Assembly (NCBI RefSeq): GCF_002873335.1
Contig: NZ_MCUW01000015.1
Location: 186,921-250,920, forward strand
Length of the DNA: 64,000 bases
Direction: 5' to 3'
Source of the DNA: Vibrio sp. 10N.286.49.B1
Lineage (GTDB): Bacteria > Pseudomonadota > Gammaproteobacteria > Enterobacterales > Vibrionaceae
Shown one piece after another: positions 8,095-17,042 of this stretch (positions are counted from its first letter, which is position 1; every line of letters begins with the position of its first letter). Made by a program: the position numbers and the translations under genes. The notes under the pieces were generated by a model. It was given only the letters and a program-made list of their open reading frames with translations. It made no database searches and had not been told where the DNA came from.

Positions 8095-8991
8095 TTATGG
8101 GGTGCCGATGGCGCTAATAGGGAGCCAAAACTCCATTTTAGCGTCAGGTTTGAGTGGATCGTAGTAGCTAGGGTAGCATTCTAGCTCATAGCCTTCTTCG
8201 CCGTGAAAACCGGATTGCGGTAGCCAATGGTAGAGTACCCATTCTAAGGTTTGAGGGAAGTTTGCTACAGGACCAATATGCGTGATGACGGCATAGGTTT
8301 GTTTTGGAATATTCAAGCTTTGTAATGAGTCCAGTTGACTCAGACAATCTTGAGTACCGGCTGCCCAATAGATAACTTGTGCGTTCGGAAGTACATGGTT
8401 CGTATCAATGACCCCGAAGTAGTGTTCGCCATTGGAGATAGGGTGAGCGTCTAAGCATTGAGCGAACTGGTGCCAAATATTGCGCACTTGAGTACTAAAC
8501 TGGGGATCACTTGAGTGAAGACTATCGATGGGAGTATGGATGCCCCAAAACTGGCTAGGTGTACGCGTTTCGATACGCACCATCTGGCTCGCGCTTTGTT
8601 CAAGTGGCAGCTCGGGACTCATGGTCAGTGGTAAACGGATACCTTTAAGAATACCTTGTTGTTTATACTGGCGGGGTGAAACGCCAAAGAGTTGCTTGAA
8701 GGCGCGGCTAAAGCTTACCTCGGAATTGAAACCAAACTCTAAAGCGATATCCGTAATTTTAGAGGTGCTAGCTAATAAGTGTTCAGCGGCACGGCTGAGT
8801 TTTTGTTGGCGAACATATTGCGCTAAATTTTGATTCGTTTGTTCTTGAAAGACTCTCTGAAGCTGCCAGCGTGACCAGCAACTTATTTCTGCAAGTTCCG
8901 ACACCGTCAGGGGTTTATCCAAATTTTGATTGATGTAGTCGACCACTCTTTCCACTCGGTTGAGGTGAGTTGGTTTTCTTTTGGAGACCAT
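8095..8991 (-). CDS. AraC/XylS-family regulator with C-terminal GyrI-like ligand domain
   Basis: This 298-residue protein has two AraC-type helix-turn-helix motifs at its N-terminus (about residues 10-110, including LTVSELAEISCWSRWQLQRVF and the family signature FGFNSEVSFSRAFKQLFGVSPRQYK). A GyrI-like effector-binding domain follows (about 130-298). This order is that of E. coli Rob rather than of classical AraC. It sits 131 bases upstream of the siderophore receptor on the same strand, so it may activate the receptor and reductase when a siderophore or other small ligand is present, as AraC-type regulators do in other Vibrio xenosiderophore loci. The ligand is unknown. Confidence 0.87.
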   Translation of the reverse strand: MVSKRKPTHLNRVERVVDYINQNLDKPLTVSELAEISCWSRWQLQRVFQEQTNQNLAQYVRQQKLSRAAEHLLASTSKITDIALEFGFNSEVSFSRAFKQLFGVSPRQYKQQGILKGIRLPLTMSPELPLEQSASQMVRIETRTPSQFWGIHTPIDSLHSSDPQFSTQVRNIWHQFAQCLDAHPISNGEHYFGVIDTNHVLPNAQVIYWAAGTQDCLSQLDSLQSLNIPKQTYAVITHIGPVANFPQTLEWVLYHWLPQSGFHGEEGYELECYPSYYDPLKPDAKMEFWLPISAIGTP

Positions 8992-9123
8992 ATATCAAGA
9001 GACTTTATTGATGGTTCGGTGGCAACATTTTGGCATTTTTCATAACAGGCGTCGAATTAATAAACGGTTGGATGGTCGTCTATTGAGAAAGGTGAGAGGA
9101 GCTCTGGGTCAATACCCGATAAA

Positions 9124-9149
9124 ATAACACCCTCATATGAGGGCGTTAT
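9124..9149. terminator. Hairpin between the DUF3545 and AraC genes
   Basis: ATAAC-A-CCCTC pairs with GAGGG-C-GTTAT around a central ATAT, giving a nearly perfect stem. A-rich and T-rich flanks allow termination of the DUF3545 transcript on the minus strand. Confidence 0.6.
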
Positions 9150-9201
9150 ATTAATTTTAGCAAAGAAGGTTCAGGCACCCTCATCACCAAAAACTAGTGA
9201 A

Positions 9202-9387
9202 TTAAAGCTTGATATCTTCAATCGCGAAATCAAGACCAATGTCCATATCGTTGAGTTCTTTTTGTAAACGTCGTTTGTCTTTTATTGCTTCTATTTCGCG
9301 CCATTTACGCTTTAGCGGTTTTGATCGAGCTGCTCTTGTCCGGGGAGCATCCATTTCCATTATGTCGTTTAGTTCAAAGCCATCCAT
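9202..9387 (-). CDS. Small DUF3545 family protein
   Basis: This 61-residue cytoplasmic protein is rich in charged residues, with a central KPLKRKWREIEAIKDKRRLQ segment typical, as I recall, of the DUF3545 family of Vibrio and relatives. It has an acidic N-terminus and an amphipathic basic middle, with no signal peptide or membrane segment. Its ATG is preceded by a good Shine-Dalgarno (TAAGAGGTAGCTT on the coding strand). A hairpin terminator lies at 9124-9149 downstream. The function is unknown. Confidence 0.8.
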   Translation of the reverse strand: MDGFELNDIMEMDAPRTRAARSKPLKRKWREIEAIKDKRRLQKELNDMDIGLDFAIEDIKL

Positions 9388-10087
9388 AAGCTACCTCTTA
9401 GTATTAATCTCCTTGCGGAGCCTTTTAAGTACCATATTCCAAGGCAGCATAACTATGATTTGTTTCTCATTTGTTTCGTTAGCATGAATGTTTTATGCCA
9501 AATTGAACTCAATCTCACAGTTTTAATTTATTGAGTTGTTTAAAAAATAATCGTTTAACTCACATAATGAAAAAGAATTGTCTTAGCAAGATTGTTAACG
9601 TGGATGGCGGGATGATGGATGGGTGTGCCGAATACGCTGAGCGAAACATTCTCATTCGCCAAGAATGATTAAAAAACATGTGATGCCGTAAAATTCACTC
9701 GACCTCCGATGGACAAAGGTTTACTAGGAAATGTCAGTATAAAATCAGGTTTGATTGCTATGCTTACTAATTGTTACTGGTAAGCAGCGTTTTTGATGAT
9801 AGTTGGTAGTGCAATTGTTGCGGCAACTGTTAAGGGAACGTGATGTTAAGGTGAAATAAAGGCAGATATAAGTGCAGTTGCGTATTGATTTTTGCTGAGC
9901 ATCCCTGCAAAATCCGCTCCGTCAAATACGATGTCGAATTGTATTTCGTTCCTAATGGGTGAGAAATACAAGCTAAGTTGCCGTGAAAAACAGTGAATTA
10001 ATCAAAACCACACGGATGGGTATAACCTCAGCAACTTAGTCAGTACAGGAAGTACTGCCGACGCTCTAATTTTAAAGAGGTTTTAAA
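9388..10087. other. 700-base non-coding region with a structured agcS leader at its 3' end
   Basis: No convincing gene is present. The first 550 bases are AT-rich with no motif I can name. The last 150 bases hold consecutive hairpins and a long-range stem immediately before agcS, annotated separately. I looked for the conserved glycine riboswitch cores expected ahead of some Vibrio agcS genes and did not find them. Confidence 0.6.
9939..10080 (+). ncRNA. Structured 5' leader of agcS (candidate riboswitch or cis-regulatory RNA)
   Basis: Several stems can be drawn by eye. Hairpin A pairs TTGTATTTC (9939-9947) with GAAATACAA (9963-9971). A 10-bp stem pairs 9972-9981 (GCTAAGTTGC) with 10031-10040 (GCAACTTAGT) and encloses an inner CGTG/CACG stem (9982-9985 with 10011-10014). 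Hairpin C pairs CAGTAC (10041-10046) with GTACTG (10052-10057) around AGGAA. A short CTCT/AGAG pairing (10064-10067 with 10076-10079) would cover the Shine-Dalgarno AAAGAGG. The architecture suggests translation control. It lacks the glycine riboswitch signature, so its class is unknown to me. Confidence 0.55.
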
Positions 10088-11530
10088 GTGACAGACGTAA
10101 TTAGTTTAATGAACGATCTTCTTTGGGGATCGATTCTGGTTTATCTACTCGTAGGCGTAGGGATATATTTTACAGTTCGCCTTGGGTTCATTCAGTTCCG
10201 CCATTTTGGTCACATGTTTAGTGTGCTAAAAAATAGCCGAAAATCCGATGCTGCTGGTATCTCATCTTTCCAAGCACTTTGTACTAGTTTAGCAGCACGT
10301 GTGGGCACCGGTAACATGGCTGGTGTCGCCGTTGCCTTGACATTTGGTGGCCCTGGTGCAATTTTCTGGATGTGGTTAATCGCGATGCTTGGTATGGCAA
10401 CGTCATTTGCAGAAAGCACATTGGCACAGCTGTACAAGACTCGTGATGATGACGGTAACTACCGTGGTGGTCCGGCGTACTATATGGAGAAAGGCCTGGG
10501 GATGCGCTGGATGGGCGTATTGTTCTCAGTGTTCTTGATTGTCGCTTTTGGTCTTGTGTTCAATGCGGTTCAAGCCAACGCCATTGCGAATGCCATGCAA
10601 ACGGCATTTGGTTTTGAGCCTCTGTACGTGGGCATTGTTATTGCTCTGATTTCTGCGTTCGTCATCTTTGGTGGCATTCGCAAGATTGCCCGTACGGCTG
10701 AACTGATTGTTCCAGTGATGGCGCTTGCCTACCTTGTGCTGGCTTTTTACGTTGTTTTCATGAACATCGAGAAAGTGCCAGAGATTCTGGCGTACATTTT
10801 TAAGAGTGCGTTTGGTCTGCAAGAAGCCGCTGCTGGTGGCGTGGGTTATGCCATTGCACAGGCGATGATTCAAGGCATTAAGCGTGGCTTGTTCTCAAAT
10901 GAAGCCGGTATGGGTTCTGCGCCTAATGCGGCAGCGTCGGCAACACCATATCCACCACACCCTGCGTCACAAGGTTACGTGCAAATGTTGGGTGTCTTTG
11001 TGGATACCATTGTCATTTGTTCTGCAACGGTTGCTATCATCTTGATGTCTGGTGAATATGTTCCTCACGGTGAGGTCACTGGTATTGAACTGACACAGCG
11101 TGCATTGAGCTCACAAGTGGGCGATTGGGGCGGCATTTTTATTGCGGTCGCGATTTTCTTCTTCGCCTTTACTTCAATCATTGCTAACTATTCTTATGCA
11201 GAGACGAACTTGATCTTCTTAGAGCACAATCATAAAGCAGGACTCGGTCTATTCCGTCTTGTTGTGCTAGGTATGGTACTGTTTGGTTCGGTGGCTACGC
11301 TTCCTATGATTTGGGCGCTCGCCGATGTCTCGATGGGATTGATGGCGTTAGTTAACTTGGTCGCCATCATTTTGTTGTCGGGCATTGTGGTTAAGCTTGC
11401 GAAAGACTACAACCAACAGCTTAAAGCAGGCAAGGTACCGACCTTCAATGCTGATGAATACCCTGAGTTGAAATCTCAGTTAGAACCAGGGATCTGGGAT
11501 AGCAGAGAGAGCGCTGATAAGACGAAATAG
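10088..11530 (+). CDS. agcS: Alanine/glycine:sodium symporter (AGCS family)
   Basis: This 480-residue inner-membrane transporter has about ten to eleven hydrophobic helices and the AGCS signature around GIKRGLFSNEAGMGSAPNAA (about residues 262-281). It imports alanine or glycine with Na+. Translation starts at GTG 10088, with AAAGAGG at 10074-10080 as Shine-Dalgarno. The ribosome site lies inside the structured leader just upstream, so translation is likely regulated. A terminator follows at 11566-11607, so it is monocistronic. Confidence 0.92.
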   Translation: MTDVISLMNDLLWGSILVYLLVGVGIYFTVRLGFIQFRHFGHMFSVLKNSRKSDAAGISSFQALCTSLAARVGTGNMAGVAVALTFGGPGAIFWMWLIAMLGMATSFAESTLAQLYKTRDDDGNYRGGPAYYMEKGLGMRWMGVLFSVFLIVAFGLVFNAVQANAIANAMQTAFGFEPLYVGIVIALISAFVIFGGIRKIARTAELIVPVMALAYLVLAFYVVFMNIEKVPEILAYIFKSAFGLQEAAAGGVGYAIAQAMIQGIKRGLFSNEAGMGSAPNAAASATPYPPHPASQGYVQMLGVFVDTIVICSATVAIILMSGEYVPHGEVTGIELTQRALSSQVGDWGGIFIAVAIFFFAFTSIIANYSYAETNLIFLEHNHKAGLGLFRLVVLGMVLFGSVATLPMIWALADVSMGLMALVNLVAIILLSGIVVKLAKDYNQQLKAGKVPTFNADEYPELKSQLEPGIWDSRESADKTK

Positions 11531-11565
11531 TCTTAATAGCTACCTTCTATCTCAGAAATAGACGA

Positions 11566-11607
11566 AGCCATGCAGGATTTCATTGAAGTTCATGCGTGGC
11601 TTTTTTT
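11566..11607 (+). terminator. Rho-independent terminator of agcS
   Basis: AGCCATGCA pairs with TGCGTGGCT (one G-U pair) and is followed by seven T residues. It covers the longer in-frame upstream extension of yaaA, which supports the later yaaA start. Confidence 0.85.
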
Positions 11608-11643
11608 ATACTGGTCACAAATAATCATGATAAGAGTAAAGTT

Positions 11644-12423
11644 ATGCTAATTGTTGTCTCACCTGCCAAGACGCTGGATTATGAATCCCCTTTGGCAACT
11701 GAACGTTTTACCCAGCCTGAATTTATTGAGCAGTCGGCTGAGCTGATTGAAGTATGCCGTAAGCTTACCCCAGCCGACGTGTCTGCGTTGATGAAGGTGA
11801 GTGACAAAATCGCAGGGTTGAATGTGGCACGCTTTGCGCAGTGGGATACGACGTTTACACCCTCGAATGCACGTCAGGCTATCTTGGCATTTAAAGGTGA
11901 CGTGTACACAGGGTTGGCTGCTGAAACGATGTCTGAGCAAGATTTTGATTATGCTCAGTCACACCTCCGCATGTTGTCTGGCCTTTATGGATTGCTAAAG
12001 CCGTTAGATTTGATGCAGCCTTATCGTTTAGAAATGGGCACAAAGCTCGCTAACGAACGTGGCAGTAATCTTTACCAGTTTTGGGGGGATATTATCACCA
12101 ACAAGCTTAACGACGCTCTCGCTTCTCAAGGGAGCGATGTGTTGGTGAATTTAGCTTCTAATGAGTACTTCAAAGCGGTGAAAGAGAAACAAGTAAAAGG
12201 TCAGGTCGTGACACCGGTGTTTAAAGATTGCAAAAATGGCCAATACAAAATTATCAGCTTCTACGCTAAGAAAGCGCGCGGCATGATGGCTCGTTATATT
12301 ATTGATAATCAAATCGATTCAGTTGAATCATTGAAAGGTTTCGATACAGCTGGCTATTACTTTGTAGAGGCTGAATCAACAGCATCGCAGTTGGTCTTTA
12401 AGCGTGAAGAGCAAAACGTGTAA
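11644..12423 (+). CDS. yaaA: YaaA peroxide-stress resistance protein (DUF328)
   Basis: This 259-residue cytoplasmic protein has the canonical YaaA N-terminus [16 protein letters not shown] and the conserved [31 protein letters not shown] and [13 protein letters not shown] motifs. YaaA lowers free intracellular iron during hydrogen peroxide stress and is an OxyR target in E. coli. An in-frame ATG at 11596 would add 16 residues, but it lies in the agcS terminator, so I use 11644, which gives the normal family length. A strong terminator follows. Confidence 0.93.
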   Translation: MLIVVSPAKTLDYESPLATERFTQPEFIEQSAELIEVCRKLTPADVSALMKVSDKIAGLNVARFAQWDTTFTPSNARQAILAFKGDVYTGLAAETMSEQDFDYAQSHLRMLSGLYGLLKPLDLMQPYRLEMGTKLANERGSNLYQFWGDIITNKLNDALASQGSDVLVNLASNEYFKAVKEKQVKGQVVTPVFKDCKNGQYKIISFYAKKARGMMARYIIDNQIDSVESLKGFDTAGYYFVEAESTASQLVFKREEQNV

Positions 12424-12495
12424 GCGGTAAATGTATCAGCGTAAAATGTCTCAATGTAAAATAAGATGACGAATGAAACCGTGATGTTTAGGATC

Positions 12496-12526
12496 AAAAA
12501 TCCCCACTCAATGAGTGGGGATTTTT
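12496..12526. terminator. Rho-independent terminator, bidirectional
   Basis: AAAAATCCCCACTCA pairs perfectly with TGAGTGGGGATTTTT around a single A. It terminates yaaA on the plus strand and, through the A-run, could also terminate srmB on the minus strand. Confidence 0.9.
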
Positions 12527-12581
12527 AGTCATGATGACCGAGTACTTTTAGCGCCTAAGCGGATGCCCGTCATTAAACAAG

Positions 12582-12612
12582 GTATCACTGATCGAGTATA
12601 TATTGGTGATAC
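12582..12612. repeat. Inverted repeat downstream of srmB
   Basis: GTATCAC at 12582-12588 is repeated in inverse orientation as GTGATAC at 12606-12612, with 17 bases between. No T-run follows in either direction, so its role is open. Confidence 0.5.
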
Positions 12613-12632
12613 AGCATACCGTCACGACAGGG

Positions 12633-13847
12633 TTACTTCTTTTTACTCGCTTTTTTCTTGTCGTCTTTTTTAACTTTCTTCTTTTTCTTTACTGTCGGCT
12701 TTTTGTGCGTTGGTCGAAGACCATCGATGAAGCGCTCTTTGATTAGCTCGCTGGTGTAACGGCCAACACGTTCCATCATTGCTTGGTCGTGTGCCTCAAC
12801 GAGCGAGATCGCGATACCTTTTTTACCCGCTCGGGCAGTACGGCCAATGCGGTGTAAATACACGTCAGCAGTACGAGGCAAATCGTAGTTAATCACGTGC
12901 GAAACATCGGGAAGGTCAATACCGCGAGCTGCAACATCGGTAGCAAGTAATACATTTACCGATCCATCTCTGAAGCGGCTAATCGCATTGTTACGACGAT
13001 CTTGTGGCATTTCACCTTGGATCCACGCACAAGGAATCTGTGCACTGTCAAGCTGTTGACGAAGCTCGGCAAGACGCTCACGTGTTTTCAAAAAGACAAT
13101 GGTACGTTCTGCTTGCTCTGTCAGAATGTGTTTAAGTAGTGTGAGTTTGTGCTCTGCGGTATCGGCTCGGTGATACCATTGTGTGATCTTTTTGCGCTCA
13201 CGTAGAGACGGTTCTGCTTTGATTTCTGCAGGGTTCTTAAGAAGATCTGCGGTATATCCTTCCACGCCTTGGCCTTCCAGTGTGGCGGAAAACAATAGCG
13301 TCTGTTTACGCCAGCGACACTCTGAAGACAAACGGTCAACGGTAGGGGCAAAACCCATATCAAGCATACGGTCTGCTTCATCAAGAATTAACCATTCGAT
13401 AGCACGACAATCAAAGCGTTCTGCCTCGATGTATTCCATCAGACGACCAGGGGTTGCAACAACAATATCTTGCGTGCGTGCCAGTGTGTCTGCGTGGGTG
13501 TCATACGTCACACCACCAGTAATCGTCGCTACCTTCAGGTGAGTGTTTTTTGCTAATGCTTTAGTATGTTCAGCCACTTGCATGGCAAGCTCACGTGTTG
13601 GGGTCAAAATCAGTATACGAGCAGGACCTGCTTTTCTGCGTGGTAAGTCGAGCAAATACTGGATCGCTGGGATCGCAAATGATGCGGTCTTACCCGTGCC
13701 TGTTGGTGCAGATGCCAAGATATCTTTTGCATCTAGCGCTTGTGGGATGGCTTCTGCCTGAACCTGAGTAGGGCGTTCGTAGCCCATTTCTTCAATCGCT
13801 TCTAAAAGGACTGGGTCTAAATCTAATTCGGCGAATGTTCTGATCAC
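12633..13847 (-). CDS. srmB: SrmB DEAD-box RNA helicase
   Basis: This 404-residue ATP-dependent RNA helicase acts in large ribosomal subunit assembly. Motifs appear in order: Q motif (ERPTQVQAEAIP), Walker A SAPTGTGKT, PTRELAMQ, GG, TPGR, DEAD (LDEADRMLD), SAT, then the second RecA domain with ATDVAARGID and HRIGRTARAG. A lysine-rich tail ends the protein. I choose the GTG at 13847 because TFAELDLD then aligns with the E. coli N-terminus and GGAG lies about eight bases upstream. A longer ATG frame from 13925 adds 26 hydrophobic residues without family support. trmN6 lies upstream on the same strand, an adjacency also known in E. coli. Confidence 0.95.
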   Translation of the reverse strand: MIRTFAELDLDPVLLEAIEEMGYERPTQVQAEAIPQALDAKDILASAPTGTGKTASFAIPAIQYLLDLPRRKAGPARILILTPTRELAMQVAEHTKALAKNTHLKVATITGGVTYDTHADTLARTQDIVVATPGRLMEYIEAERFDCRAIEWLILDEADRMLDMGFAPTVDRLSSECRWRKQTLLFSATLEGQGVEGYTADLLKNPAEIKAEPSLRERKKITQWYHRADTAEHKLTLLKHILTEQAERTIVFLKTRERLAELRQQLDSAQIPCAWIQGEMPQDRRNNAISRFRDGSVNVLLATDVAARGIDLPDVSHVINYDLPRTADVYLHRIGRTARAGKKGIAISLVEAHDQAMMERVGRYTSELIKERFIDGLRPTHKKPTVKKKKKVKKDDKKKASKKK

Positions 13848-13942
13848 TATCGTGTCTCCACAAGACGGAAGTTGTACCTGCACAAAAAAACGACACAGGA
13901 AAAGTAGGGCGGCTATTATACTCAAACGCTCGCTGAGCGCAC

Positions 13943-14665
13943 TTACATTTTAAGGTAAAAATCGCGAGTTAGGTGAATAAAGGCCTCGGAATAGCCACCA
14001 TTAGCACTATGAATGACTAAAGTCTCTTGTTTTAGTACGGTCTGTTGTTTGCAAATAGTGAAAAGAACTCGATTAACCGCTTTCTTTTCTGTCGCTCGAA
14101 CGAGACAACAGCGAGCTAGATTCCAACCTTGTTTGCACGCCATATCAATAAATTGTTCTCCCTCGATAAGCGGTAATACAAAGCTAGCGTGTCCGTTGTC
14201 ATCAAGTAATTGGTCGCACCGCAGTAACAGCTCTGAGTGGGCGAGTGAGGCCGTATGCCGAGCGGTGGCACGCTGTTGATTCAGAGCATGTTCACCAGAG
14301 TTAAAATAGGGTGGATTGCAAATAATGCCTGAATAACGGTGCTCAAGAGGGAGACGGACAATGTCACCATGGGTTACTTGAATTCGATCATGCCATGGAG
14401 ATTGAGCAATATTATGACGAGCATCGATGATCGCACTAATTTCGATGTCTATGCCATGGATTGATGCCGTGGTATATCGCTGCGCCAACATTAACGATAG
14501 CAACCCGGTACCGACACCGATATCAAGCAGTTGGCTTGAGTCATTAAATTCAGCCCAAGCGCCAAGCAGTACGCCATCGGTGCTGACAGGCATGCCTGCG
14601 TTACCGGAATGAATCTTGAACTGTTTGAATGCAAAGCTTTTTGTTTTTGGGGAACTGTATGTCAT
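13943..14665 (-). CDS. trmN6: tRNA1(Val) (adenine(37)-N6)-methyltransferase
   Basis: This 240-residue SAM-dependent methyltransferase (YfiC) modifies A37 of tRNA-Val. The SAM-binding motif DIGVGTGLLSLMLA (about residues 48-61) and the catalytic NPPY motif (about 118-121) are visible. The N-terminal FKQFKIHSGNAGMPVSTDGVLLG region matches the E. coli protein. It precedes srmB by 95 bases on the same strand. No clear Shine-Dalgarno is seen at the ATG, but the homologous N-terminus supports this start. Confidence 0.93.
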   Translation of the reverse strand: MTYSSPKTKSFAFKQFKIHSGNAGMPVSTDGVLLGAWAEFNDSSQLLDIGVGTGLLSLMLAQRYTTASIHGIDIEISAIIDARHNIAQSPWHDRIQVTHGDIVRLPLEHRYSGIICNPPYFNSGEHALNQQRATARHTASLAHSELLLRCDQLLDDNGHASFVLPLIEGEQFIDMACKQGWNLARCCLVRATEKKAVNRVLFTICKQQTVLKQETLVIHSANGGYSEAFIHLTRDFYLKM

Positions 14666-14960
14666 TTTGTTTTGTCAATCGTTTGCTATTGAGATTATTC
14701 ATCTAATGTTAATTGTTTGTGCGGTTTTATGTTCTGATTGTTTTTAAGTTGTGTAGGTAAATGATCGGGATTATATTTTGGTTATAAAATAAAACCTAGT
14801 GTATTGAACTGGTTTTGTCTCTACTTTGTAATTTAATGTAGTGTTTTTTCTGGTTCTATTGCCAATCGAATGGTGATTCGTCATCATGCCGCCCTAAATT
14901 ATACGGGAAAGCGATGATTTTCTCGAAAAACACACAACATTAACGAATAGAGGTATATCT

Positions 14961-16274
14961 GTGAACCAACGTTTAAAAACAACAGATATTATAGCAGTCG
15001 GCTTCATGCTGTTTGCATTTTTTCTAGGTGCGGGCAATATCATTTTCCCACCTCTTGCTGGTCAACTTGCGGGTGAGAACTTATTGCCAGCCATGACGGG
15101 TTTTCTTATCACTGCTGTCGGTCTCCCTCTTATTACCATTATTGCCGTCGCGGTTGCAGGAGGCTCTTGGGATCACCTAACGAAAGATCTTCCCAAGCGT
15201 GCTGCGATGCTTATCGCTGTATTGATTTTTATCATCATTGGCCCTGCGTTTGCTGCACCGCGTACTGGGCTGGTGGCCTATGAAATGGCGATTCGTCCGT
15301 TCTTTGCTGAAGCGGCGCAGGCTCATTTGACTATTTTCTCTATTCTATTTTTTGCGGTAGCGATGTTTTTTGCTTGGTCACAAGGCAAATTGATCGACGT
15401 GATTGGTAAGGTTTTAACCCCGGCATTGTTCGTTGGCCTCATTGTCCTAGCGGTAGCGGTCTTTGTGGATCCACAGGGCGCAATGATTGCACCTGTGGGT
15501 GATTATGCAACGCAACCATTAACGACGGGCTTTCTTGAAGGCTACAACACCATGGACACTTTTGGGTCTTTGATGTTTGGCATGTTGATTGTTGATGCGC
15601 TGCGTAAGAAAGGGATTACTGAACAAAGTGCAACGACTAAATATCTGATTAATGCAGCACTTATTGCCGCAACTGGTCTAGCATTTGTTTACATCTCTTT
15701 GTTTTATTTAGGCGCGACCAGTGCAACGGTTGCTGCAGGTGCTGACAATGGCGGTGCGGTATTGAGCCAATACGTGCAAGCGCTGTTTGGGCCGTATGGT
15801 CAGATTGTTTTATCTATCATTGTATTGCTTGCGTGCTTAACCACTGCGATTGGTTTGATCTCAGCGTGTTCTGATTATTTCAGCAGCATTACCTCTGTGA
15901 GTTACAAAAAATGGGTTCTGATATTAGGTCCGGTGTGTGCAACGGTTGCAAATATTGGTCTCGCTCAGCTTATTTCTTTGTCGGTTCCGGTCTTGTTTGC
16001 TCTTTATCCTGTAGCCATTGCTCTTGTAGCATTGACGTTTGTACGTAAATTTCTACCAAACCCTCAATTGGCTTACCGAGTTGTGATCTCAGTTTCGTTA
16101 GCATTTGCATTGATTGATGCGGCAAAAGTGAGTGGCATTGATGTGTCAGCATTCAACATGCTGCCACTATTTAGTGTCGGGATGGGTTGGGTACTACCAA
16201 CGACAGCGGCCATCATTTGTATGTGCTTTATTGGTCGTTCGTCGAGTGAGCTTACCGAAGAAACAGCATCGTAG
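14961..16274 (+). CDS. brnQ: Branched-chain amino acid:cation symporter BrnQ
   Basis: This 437-residue inner-membrane protein has about twelve transmembrane helices and the BrnQ/LIVCS N-terminus GFMLFAFFLGAGNIIFPP. It imports leucine, isoleucine and valine with Na+ or H+. The start is GTG at 14961, with AGAGG nine to ten bases upstream. The preceding 295-base AT-rich gap probably contains its promoter, but I recognise no operator there. A strong bidirectional terminator follows. Confidence 0.93.
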   Translation: MNQRLKTTDIIAVGFMLFAFFLGAGNIIFPPLAGQLAGENLLPAMTGFLITAVGLPLITIIAVAVAGGSWDHLTKDLPKRAAMLIAVLIFIIIGPAFAAPRTGLVAYEMAIRPFFAEAAQAHLTIFSILFFAVAMFFAWSQGKLIDVIGKVLTPALFVGLIVLAVAVFVDPQGAMIAPVGDYATQPLTTGFLEGYNTMDTFGSLMFGMLIVDALRKKGITEQSATTKYLINAALIAATGLAFVYISLFYLGATSATVAAGADNGGAVLSQYVQALFGPYGQIVLSIIVLLACLTTAIGLISACSDYFSSITSVSYKKWVLILGPVCATVANIGLAQLISLSVPVLFALYPVAIALVALTFVRKFLPNPQLAYRVVISVSLAFALIDAAKVSGIDVSAFNMLPLFSVGMGWVLPTTAAIICMCFIGRSSSELTEETAS

Positions 16275-16309
16275 TGATGGCTTAGATTTAAAATAGCGCT
16301 TTGAAATTA

Positions 16310-16337
16310 AAAAACGGCACCTTAGAGTGCCGTTTTT
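16310..16337. terminator. Bidirectional terminator between brnQ and fldB
   Basis: AAAAACGGCAC pairs with GTGCCGTTTTT around a six-base loop. The two genes converge on it, and the A-run and T-run serve both directions. Confidence 0.9.
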
Positions 16338-16392
16338 ATTGGGGTTAGCGTAAATGACACACCCTAAACGTTAGTGGGTATGACCAGGCGCT

Positions 16393-16911
16393 CTATAAAG
16401 AATCTTGAAATTCGACAAGAATCTGTTCACACCACGTCGCGATTCGTTCATCACTTAACTCATACTGAGAGTCTTCATCCAACGCCAGTCCAACAAATTT
16501 CGTATCGTTGTCTATCAGTGCTTTTGAGGCATCAAACTCATAGCCAACATTAGGCCAGTAGCCGATAAACTGAGCGCCAGTCGGCTTTAGTTCGTCATGC
16601 AGCATTCCCATAGCATCCAGATACCACTCGCCATAACCTTCTTGATCGCCGAGTCCGAATAGTGCGACGTGTTTGCCTTTTAGTGACACGCCAGCGATGT
16701 GATCCCATATCCCGCCCCAGTCTTCTTGGAGTTCACCGAAATCCCACGTTGAGATCCCTAAGATAAGTAAATCATAGTCGCTCATTTTCGAAATAGGGGT
16801 CTCTTTTACGTTGAATATATCGACAAGCTCTGGGCCAATAATGTCGCGTATTTTTTCGGAAGCCATCTCGGTGTAGCAGGTCGATGAGCCGTAAAATAAT
16901 CCTATTTTCAT
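16393..16911 (-). CDS. fldB: Flavodoxin FldB
   Basis: This 172-residue FMN-binding electron carrier has the phosphate-binding loop [11 protein letters not shown] (residues 8-18) and flavin-stacking regions around [12 protein letters not shown] and [10 protein letters not shown]. It is the long-chain flavodoxin type. It diverges from xerD, as in E. coli, where fldB-xerD-dsbC-recJ-prfB-lysS are also neighbours, which supports FldB rather than FldA. Confidence 0.92.
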   Translation of the reverse strand: MKIGLFYGSSTCYTEMASEKIRDIIGPELVDIFNVKETPISKMSDYDLLILGISTWDFGELQEDWGGIWDHIAGVSLKGKHVALFGLGDQEGYGEWYLDAMGMLHDELKPTGAQFIGYWPNVGYEFDASKALIDNDTKFVGLALDEDSQYELSDERIATWCEQILVEFQDSL

Positions 16912-17042
16912 AATCTGTTCGCATGGTTGGTCAATCTGTTACCCAAGATTCTACCTTTAAAACGCTTAGCATTGCAGCGGTTATCGAGGATTTCTTGAGT
17001 TTTTATGGCAATATTTCTTTAAGTCTAATATTCTGTTTTAAG

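Noticed and set aside
9388..10087. Tandem glycine riboswitch upstream of agcS
   Set aside because: The conserved glycine riboswitch core motifs expected from the V. cholerae example are absent from the whole intergenic region; only unrelated stems are found.
11596..11643. N-terminal extension of YaaA from an upstream ATG
   Set aside because: The extension overlaps the agcS terminator, and the canonical YaaA N-terminus begins at 11644.
13848..13925. Hydrophobic 26-residue N-terminal extension of SrmB
   Set aside because: SrmB is cytoplasmic and homologues begin at the TFAELDLD segment; the GTG at 13847 has a good ribosome site.
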